Positions 58,061-64,000 of a stretch of DNA of 64,000 nt are shown here, piece after piece. Both the position numbers and the translations under genes were made by a program. The notes under the pieces are model-generated. The model had not been told where the DNA came from. It searched no databases and saw only the letters and a list, made by a program, of their open reading frames with translations. Origin of the DNA: Herpomyces periplanetae (taxonomy: Eukaryota > Ascomycota > Laboulbeniomycetes > Herpomycetales > Herpomycetaceae); the NCBI GenBank assembly GCA_009733715.1, contig WMKJ01000016.1, forward strand, positions 1 through 64,000, given 5' to 3'. Positions within the stretch are counted from its first letter, which is position 1; each line of letters starts with the position of its first letter.

Positions 58061-58168
58061 AGCTTCACCAAACGCTCAAAAAAATTTGAATTGTGACCAT
58101 GTTATCTAGGACACACCGACTCATTATCGACCACAACGTATGCGCGCACATAATCATGCGCCAAAAAC

Positions 58169-58188
58169 ACGTTACAAAAGTGTAACGT
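58169..58188. terminator. Hairpin ACGTTAC-loop-GTAACGT between convergent genes
   Basis: A 7-bp perfect inverted repeat with a 6-nt loop lies between the secreted gene and the DUF6601-like gene. It may be a structured 3' UTR element or chance. Confidence 0.3.
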
Positions 58189-58353
58189 ATGTGCCACATA
58201 CCACAGGTTTAAACGATCAATTAGTTAGCACTCTAGTAACATCGCAAACATTTAATTCGGTCCTGCAATAATTTAACAAATGTGTAAATATAGATCGTTC
58301 GTCCATAATGTTAATTCATCGCACATCAAACTTTTCATGCCCGTGTAATTCGT

Positions 58354-60108
58354 TCACAGAGACTGCATTCGACGCTTTGTTAACAGTGTTTGCTTGATTG
58401 AAATGTAAGAATTTGCCGCAAACGTTGCCGCGTAAACGAAAATTACGCTTGCAGCTACCCCAAACGCTGTTACCAATGCAAAAATCACGAAACCATGCCC
58501 AAATTTATTAACTGCGCGTGTTAGAGGCAATTTGCTTGAAATTGTCGTTCCTGTTGCACTAGTCCATACTTCAAGCGCTGAGAGTACTACCGATACCCAT
58601 ACTGACAACACTAGCATCCACGCTATACGGCGTTGAAAAAATATATCGCACCGATTATACTCGTACAAGTATCCTTTAATAAAGTAGTACGGAAAAAAAA
58701 CGGGTAAAACCCGATATAGCGTATTTATGCGGTCCAGTCGCAACTCTCCAAACTGATAGCGCGGATTAACCAATATTTCTGCACCTGTAGCGCTAGTCGT
58801 GGTCTTCAAATGCTGCAACATTGAGTGCGAAAATTCTTTCCATGCTTCCCAAGTAATTCCTATTGAACCCGTAGTATTACAATGTCGAGTGAGATGTATC
58901 TCGCTGTTTTGAACTTCGTGGCATAAACCATCGCACATACCGATCCGTGGCAACAAGTTAAGTTCACACGCCAAGTTAAAATCCAGCTCACTTCGAATTA
59001 ACCATACATATGTAAGTAGAAACCCAACCGATAATTGGTAAACCTGCCGATCCTTGCAAATATGATCCCGAAAGAATTCGTAATTCACAAGATATATGGG
59101 CAAAGGCTTCAAATAAATAACTTGTCCGCTACTGGCATCCGAGAATCCATCACTAACCAGATAATGCAAGTCGGCTTGCTCTGTTAAGATCACTTTTCGT
59201 CCCAGCATGATCTGTCGATGTAGAGGTCTTCCAATAATAGGACGACCTGCTAGCCAAAGATACTTTTGTATAGCGTTCAAGCGCATAACACTCATATCTT
59301 GATGGATATAACACGCTAAATTCCCCGTGTCTTCATCCTTTCCCACATTCAGTTCGACAACATGGCTACCACGCCATTGCCGTTTACCCGAAACGTTAAT
59401 ATTATAATAATCCAGCGCAAGTTCATCCTTCAACGTGAATAGCGTGGGCAATGAATGAAAAACTTTTTGGCGGGCTTTTTGTTTAATCTCTCGGTACATG
59501 TGAAATGATAATTTGCACGCTTCATCACCATCAGGTGGTTTAAGAGGCTCCGCATTAGATTCATCATTAACCGATACTTCATTCCTGAGTTGAGATCGTT
59601 CGTGTGCAATTCCACCCGATCGCCAACAACCCTTGTCACGATTTAAAGTTCTTTCAAACTCCAAACTTTTCGATCTACTATTTCCACCTCCATTACCAAA
59701 GTCATCATCAGTGCGTCCGTTTGTCCAGGGATTCCCAAAGTCATTGATTCCGCGTAATGGGGCTGTTAAAAATGATGAATTTCTTGACAGAGTTGCAATA
59801 CTCTTCATAGGGTTTAACTTTTGAGAGTTATCCGGTAAGGATGATACTCGACGGGTCATACTAGCCGAAGTGTCCGCAGCCTGGGTAGATGAAAGCGATG
59901 AAGAACTTGAAGTTGATCCACTCTCTTGTCGTGGTCGCGCTGGTTTTCCCTTTTCCGTATATTCTGCGCTTTCTGCGCACTTATTTTCCATGCTGTTAAA
60001 TAGCTGCTCGTGTATGTCAACATTATAAATTTTCATCCAATGCCAGGTAGTGAGGTCTGCTTGAGGCGAAAATGGCGGATAAAGTTGAGTAGCGTGTGCA
60101 GATTTCAT
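58354..60108 (-). CDS. DUF6601-like membrane protein
   Basis: The product from the ATG at 60108 has 584 residues. The open frame continues upstream to 60213 without an ATG. A GATGAGTTTATCAG/GTAAGT donor at 60281-60299 suggests a tiny first exon (MSLS) that could splice in, which would extend the N-terminus by ~40 residues. The first ~200 residues are Ser-rich and polar. The core has MSVMRLNAIQKYLWLAGRPI, RPLHRQIMLGRKVILTEQADLHYLV, then ELDFNLACELNLLP and FGELRLDRINTLYR, which I recall from ascomycete proteins now grouped as DUF6601, some misnamed subtilisin-like protease. Two C-terminal transmembrane helices follow. There is no protease signature. Function is unknown. Confidence 0.6.
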   Translation of the reverse strand: MKSAHATQLYPPFSPQADLTTWHWMKIYNVDIHEQLFNSMENKCAESAEYTEKGKPARPRQESGSTSSSSSLSSTQAADTSASMTRRVSSLPDNSQKLNPMKSIATLSRNSSFLTAPLRGINDFGNPWTNGRTDDDFGNGGGNSRSKSLEFERTLNRDKGCWRSGGIAHERSQLRNEVSVNDESNAEPLKPPDGDEACKLSFHMYREIKQKARQKVFHSLPTLFTLKDELALDYYNINVSGKRQWRGSHVVELNVGKDEDTGNLACYIHQDMSVMRLNAIQKYLWLAGRPIIGRPLHRQIMLGRKVILTEQADLHYLVSDGFSDASSGQVIYLKPLPIYLVNYEFFRDHICKDRQVYQLSVGFLLTYVWLIRSELDFNLACELNLLPRIGMCDGLCHEVQNSEIHLTRHCNTTGSIGITWEAWKEFSHSMLQHLKTTTSATGAEILVNPRYQFGELRLDRINTLYRVLPVFFPYYFIKGYLYEYNRCDIFFQRRIAWMLVLSVWVSVVLSALEVWTSATGTTISSKLPLTRAVNKFGHGFVIFALVTAFGVAASVIFVYAATFAANSYISIKQTLLTKRRMQSL

Positions 60109-61887
60109 GTTTATCAAGATAAAAAGTTTGTCAAGATACTCAAGTGTAAAAATGCTAGGACACGCCCAAATAAGTTCCGGTGTGACTTGATCTCTTGATT
60201 GTGCGCTAAACAATTAAAAGGGAAATGAGATCGAAGAGAAGGGCCGAGGGTTTTAATGGTTAAGGGGACTCAATTTAATAACTTACCTGATAAACTCATC
60301 TTACCGTGGAACAACTTACCGCTACCTTTAACAAACTAAACAGAATGTGTAGATATGTGAACATTGAAAATAAGCTTTAACAGATTACCCGACGTTGTTA
60401 ACTAAGTGGAAAAGTTTGTTTACCAAGCAGCATGAAGCAAAAACCACCCGGAGGCTAAACGCACGAAGCCGTGTGTAGGTATGACGACGACGGGAAATAT
60501 GACAGATGGTATGCATGATTCAATGTAATAAATTGACTCATGCCGATGCGTTGGATACTCTAGGTAGAGGCTGGCTGCAAGTGTGTTCAATAGAGAGAAA
60601 ATATAAGAATTAGAGAGCTCTCTCTACTACCCGAAAACACGGGAGTGCGGGCGTGCATGCGCAAAAGATCGAGTTACACGAATAGTATAGTATCCGTGAA
60701 TATTACTTCCACGACAATCATGAGTACCAAAATATAGATTGAATTAAAGCGAATATTAGCCCACATAGTGGTTAACAAATTACCCAAACTTTGTCTCGAG
60801 TCTGGGGTATGGAAAAAAGGGCAACAATAATAAGAAAAAAAGAAGGTGAAGAATTGCTAGATTGTAAAGAAATAAGTCAAGAGTAATAGAATATACAACA
60901 ACTAATGCATATGATATTAGCAGTATGAGTAGAATCATGAATGGAAATGTAGAATATTTTGTTCGTAATGATCACAAATCTTTACCATGAGGATATAAAT
61001 TCACAGTGAAAGAGTTACGGGATCATGGCGATTTACCGTGTTCTCGAGGTGTGTTGATTGACGATACAACTCGCGAAATACAAATTAATTTTGCTTCCCT
61101 GTCCACGCTTATTCGACTATGAATCCAGACGATAAGTTCTAGCAAATAGAAGCGTTGATTAAGCATGTATATATATATGAAGAAAACAGATTAGGAAGTG
61201 TACGGATGATAAAAAATAAAATAAATTTTCACAAGGGAAAATTAATAAATGTTAATAATATTCTACATACATGATACAGTGGATAGAAATAACAGAAGAA
61301 ACTGATCCAAATTAAATTAGTATCACAAAGAAAAAGGATAAAATATTTATCGCCAGAGAGTTTCCAGAAAAAATCCAAAATTTGTGCAGAAACGCGCCAA
61401 ATAACTTTCCAATCTCATTACTAATCACAGATCACTGCGCCTCGTTAGGTCAGCAGCACGGCCACAGTGGAGGGTTAGTAAGAGGAAAGATGTGGCGGAG
61501 GAAAGAGGAGGGGGAGGGTACCTGGGCGGTAAGTGGAATATTTCGAGTTAATAAATTTGTTATCGGGCAACTATTGACCTTCTCATGCTAAAATAGAATA
61601 GTTTATGTATACTGTAGCTTAATATCATACTGTACTACTAATTATTAACTCCATTAAATATCAAACCAATATCTTATTTATTCCGACTTGAAAATTTACC
61701 AGTTACGTTGTTCTGGTCACGGGACCAAAATCACGGGACGAGCAAATTTGTTTGGAAGTTTGGTCAGGAATTTCGTGATGTATGAGGCAAACTAAATCAT
61801 TGAAATTAGATTTGGAATTGATTTTGCCATTTCTTACTATATTTATTATATTATTTAGCTCTTTACATTCACTTGGAAAAGTATACG
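60109..61887. other. Divergent region between DUF6601-like gene and GDA1
   Basis: A 1.8-kb region. Apart from the possible short first exon at 60287-60299 on the minus strand, no coding sequence is supported. Confidence 0.55.
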
Positions 61888-63504
61888 ATGAATTTGTGGC
61901 TTCACAGATTGAAGCACATGGGGTTTTCTATTCTATCGTGCAAAGGTCGGCGTGGAGTGAGTATACGCACTATCGTATTAAGCTTAATTTTCACGATAAT
62001 CGTTTATATAGTAATTTTCGCGGATACATTAAGTCGAGGTAACTTACACATTACGGATTACGGTAGTCTAAGTCGTGGCTTTAGCCATGTTAAAGTTGCT
62101 TCCCCATGTAACAAAGCTTACTATCCCGAACGTCATGTTATTCAATACATTCTTATGATTGATGCTGGAAGTACGGGCTCCCGAATTCATATATATCGCT
62201 TTAACAATTGTGGCCCTACCCCTGAACTTGAAAATGAAATTTTTGCTCAAACTGAAAAGCGTTCAGGTGGTTCTGGCCTTAGCTCTTACGGTGATGACGC
62301 CGAAAGTGCCGCACGAAGTTTAGACAGTTTACTTCATGTTGCCATGAAAAGTGTACCTGATTCTATGAAATCATGTTCTCCCTTGGTAATAAAAGCTACT
62401 GCAGGTCTAAGGCTTTTGGGTGAAGAATTAAGTGCAAACATAATCAAAGCTATACGAAACCGTGTTGAGAATGAATATCCTTTTCCATTACTACTAAATG
62501 AAGGTCAAGATGTTCAAGTAATGCAAGGTCGAGATGAAGGAATCTACGCTTGGATAACCCTCAACTACTTGTTAAATCGAATCGGCACCCCTCCAGATCA
62601 GAATAACGTGCCATTTACTGCAAAAAGAACCGCTGCAATATTCGATATGGGCGGAGGTTCTAGTCAAGTCGTATTCGAAGTAAGATCCAAAAAACATGGC
62701 AAACATGGTGACACAATGAAAAAAGGCGAACATGAGTACAAGTTAAAATTTGGCGAACAGAATTTTCGGCTGTATCAGCACTCATATCTTGGATATGGCT
62801 TAATGTCAATTCGTGAAAAGGTACACAAGTCGGTCTTTGATAATATGACCGGGCGTAGTCAACGTAAACGTGAACCTGAACCGGGAAAATTTACGCATTC
62901 TTTTGAGGTGGAAAATCCGTGTATAATTTCTGGCTTATCTCGACAGATTAAACTGCCCGCAAAATTGAACAATGATGAAATAATGGTCAACGTTACCATG
63001 AAGGGACCACGTTCCGGCCAGCCCGAGCAATGTCGAGGCTTAATCCGGGATATATTAAATGTTAAAGCTCAGTGTAACTTGAAGCCTTGTTCATTTGATG
63101 GTGTATACCAGCCCAATTTACGAGAAATTCTGGATAATGAGTCGGAGGTTTACCTTTTTTCATATATGTACGACCGGATACATGAAATTGGAATGCCCGA
63201 AACTTTTACCCTGAGCCAACTCGATGGGTATACAGATAGTGTATGCCGCGGTGAAGTGGCATGGAAAAAAACTTTCCGTGATGCATCGATAATTCAAGCC
63301 TTGCGTGATCGGCCAGAATTTTGCTTGGATTTAACATACATATCTACTTTGTTAACTGTTGGCCACGGATTGCCATTGAATCAAAGTGTTAAAATCGTTA
63401 AAAAGGTGAAAGGTTTTGAAGTCGGTTGGCCACTTGGAGCCAGTCTCCCCCATTTGGACCATCGCGAAGGAACTTGGAAATGCAAGCTTATTGAAACATC
63501 ATGA
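61888..63504 (+). CDS. GDA1: Golgi guanosine diphosphatase (GDA1/CD39 family)
   Basis: The protein has 538 residues from the first in-frame ATG (61888). It is a type II membrane protein: a short cytoplasmic N-terminus with KGRRG is followed by one transmembrane helix (about 25-45). The apyrase-conserved regions appear in order: ACR1 DAGSTGSRIHIY near 90, ACR2 KATAGLRLL, ACR3 MQGRDEGIYAW, ACR4 IFDMGGGSSQVVFE near 251, and the ACR5 region near the C-terminus. It hydrolyses GDP (and UDP) to GMP in the Golgi lumen, allowing exchange for GDP-mannose during glycosylation. Length is close to yeast Gda1 (518). Confidence 0.94.
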   Translation: MNLWLHRLKHMGFSILSCKGRRGVSIRTIVLSLIFTIIVYIVIFADTLSRGNLHITDYGSLSRGFSHVKVASPCNKAYYPERHVIQYILMIDAGSTGSRIHIYRFNNCGPTPELENEIFAQTEKRSGGSGLSSYGDDAESAARSLDSLLHVAMKSVPDSMKSCSPLVIKATAGLRLLGEELSANIIKAIRNRVENEYPFPLLLNEGQDVQVMQGRDEGIYAWITLNYLLNRIGTPPDQNNVPFTAKRTAAIFDMGGGSSQVVFEVRSKKHGKHGDTMKKGEHEYKLKFGEQNFRLYQHSYLGYGLMSIREKVHKSVFDNMTGRSQRKREPEPGKFTHSFEVENPCIISGLSRQIKLPAKLNNDEIMVNVTMKGPRSGQPEQCRGLIRDILNVKAQCNLKPCSFDGVYQPNLREILDNESEVYLFSYMYDRIHEIGMPETFTLSQLDGYTDSVCRGEVAWKKTFRDASIIQALRDRPEFCLDLTYISTLLTVGHGLPLNQSVKIVKKVKGFEVGWPLGASLPHLDHREGTWKCKLIETS

Positions 63505-63636
63505 TCCATTTTATGTTCCCACTTGCGCACCTCGTTTTGGTATTCATCTGGAACGTAATGTGCGTTGTATCCGGACTATTTTCCTACGCAAAATCTAACG
63601 GAGGACGGCTTGCATATTAGCTGTTTATTCGTTTGT

Positions 63637-63999
63637 CTATTTGCCCTTTATCCGGTCACATTTCTTAACATACCTAGAAAATACTTCGCCGAGAACCTCT
63701 TCGACAACTTCACCTGTACAATCCCGCCCCAAAATTTTGCCCAAACATTGTACAGCGTAACGCAAGTGTTCAACAATGATAACAATCTCAGCGTTAAGCG
63801 TGGCCAACTCTTCTTTGTCCAGTACTGCACTTGCACTAGTAAGGCCAATCCCATCTATGCAGCACAAGAAACGATTTAAATGCGACCCACATTCTTCTAA
63901 CAGTACTTTCTGTCGCGTTGTCACACCCAGGCTCATTGGGGTTTCACAGTTATCGTCATTCCGTTCGGACACAGTCGCCATCTTTTCTATTTTACTCAT
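63637..63999 (-). CDS. Small helical protein of unknown function at the window edge
   Basis: The frame encodes 120 residues starting with MSKIEKMATVSERN, whose ATG lies one base from the window end, so more sequence upstream cannot be excluded. It is predicted mostly alpha-helical, with hydrophobic heptad-like stretches (RQKVLLEECGSHLNRFLCCI and IVIIVEHLRYAVQCLGKIL). The pattern LnrfLccIDGIgl followed by a helix faintly recalls fungal BAG domains, but this is weak. It converges on GDA1 with 132 bp between stops. It could be a chance frame. Confidence 0.4.
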   Translation of the reverse strand: MSKIEKMATVSERNDDNCETPMSLGVTTRQKVLLEECGSHLNRFLCCIDGIGLTSASAVLDKEELATLNAEIVIIVEHLRYAVQCLGKILGRDCTGEVVEEVLGEVFSRYVKKCDRIKGK

Positions 64000-64000
64000 C

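Overview
The window is nuclear DNA of an ascomycete fungus. Genes are mostly uninterrupted or carry one to three short introns (54-142 nt) with GTAAGT/GTGAGT-type donors, branch-site-like CTAAC or TTAAC shortly before the acceptor, and TAG/CAG/AAG acceptors. The gene set points to Ascomycota: an OPY2-type HOG anchor, a CYP51 close to the Aspergillus type, an Sds3-like deacetylase subunit, UVE1, a pseudokinase and a DUF6601-like membrane protein that I recall mainly from filamentous ascomycetes. I cannot name the genus. An early-branching filamentous or Taphrinomycotina-like lineage is only a guess. I see no transposon, viral remnant, CRISPR array, rRNA or convincing tRNA.

Layout. 1-18.5 kb is gene-poor: an Arp10-like dynactin actin (2361-4379), a pseudokinase (7253-9490), HIS1 with a 17-nt first exon (11246-12538) and OPY2 with a 22-nt first coding exon (16271-18071), separated by 1.7-3.7 kb of non-coding DNA. 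18.5-55.9 kb is compact housekeeping DNA: PDX2/SNO glutaminase, AFG2/DRG1, CEF1/CDC5, Sds3-like subunit, a membrane SDR, UVE1, SDHAF3/ACN9, MTQ2, RFT1, ATIC (ADE16/17), CYP51, MCM3, RPE1, GEP4, RIC1, an LRR protein, CUE1 and ILV2. 55.9-64 kb becomes sparse again, with an unknown secreted Cys/Pro protein, a DUF6601-like protein, GDA1 and a small unknown gene at the right edge.

Most introns were inferred by joining adjacent reading frames at consensus splice sites and checking that family motifs become continuous. This rescues HIS1, OPY2, PDX2, the Sds3-like gene, the SDR, SDHAF3, CYP51, MCM3, RPE1, GEP4 (four exons), RIC1, the LRR gene, CUE1 and the secreted gene. Three introns (HIS1 intron 3, SDR intron 3, CYP51 intron 2) are open in frame and could be retained without a stop.

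The genes do not form one pathway. Themes are amino-acid, purine and vitamin B6 synthesis (HIS1, ILV2, ATIC, PDX2), ER/Golgi glycosylation, quality control and trafficking (RFT1, GDA1, CUE1, RIC1), lipid synthesis (CYP51, GEP4), mitochondria (SDHAF3), DNA replication and repair (MCM3, UVE1), splicing and ribosome or translation work (CEF1, AFG2, MTQ2). Several convergent pairs have only 18-94 bp between stop codons. CYP51 and MCM3 share a 547-bp divergent promoter with E-box-type sites. I found no clearly new multigene system. The least-explained items are the secreted Cys/Pro protein, the pseudokinase, the DUF6601-like protein and the long non-coding leaders.
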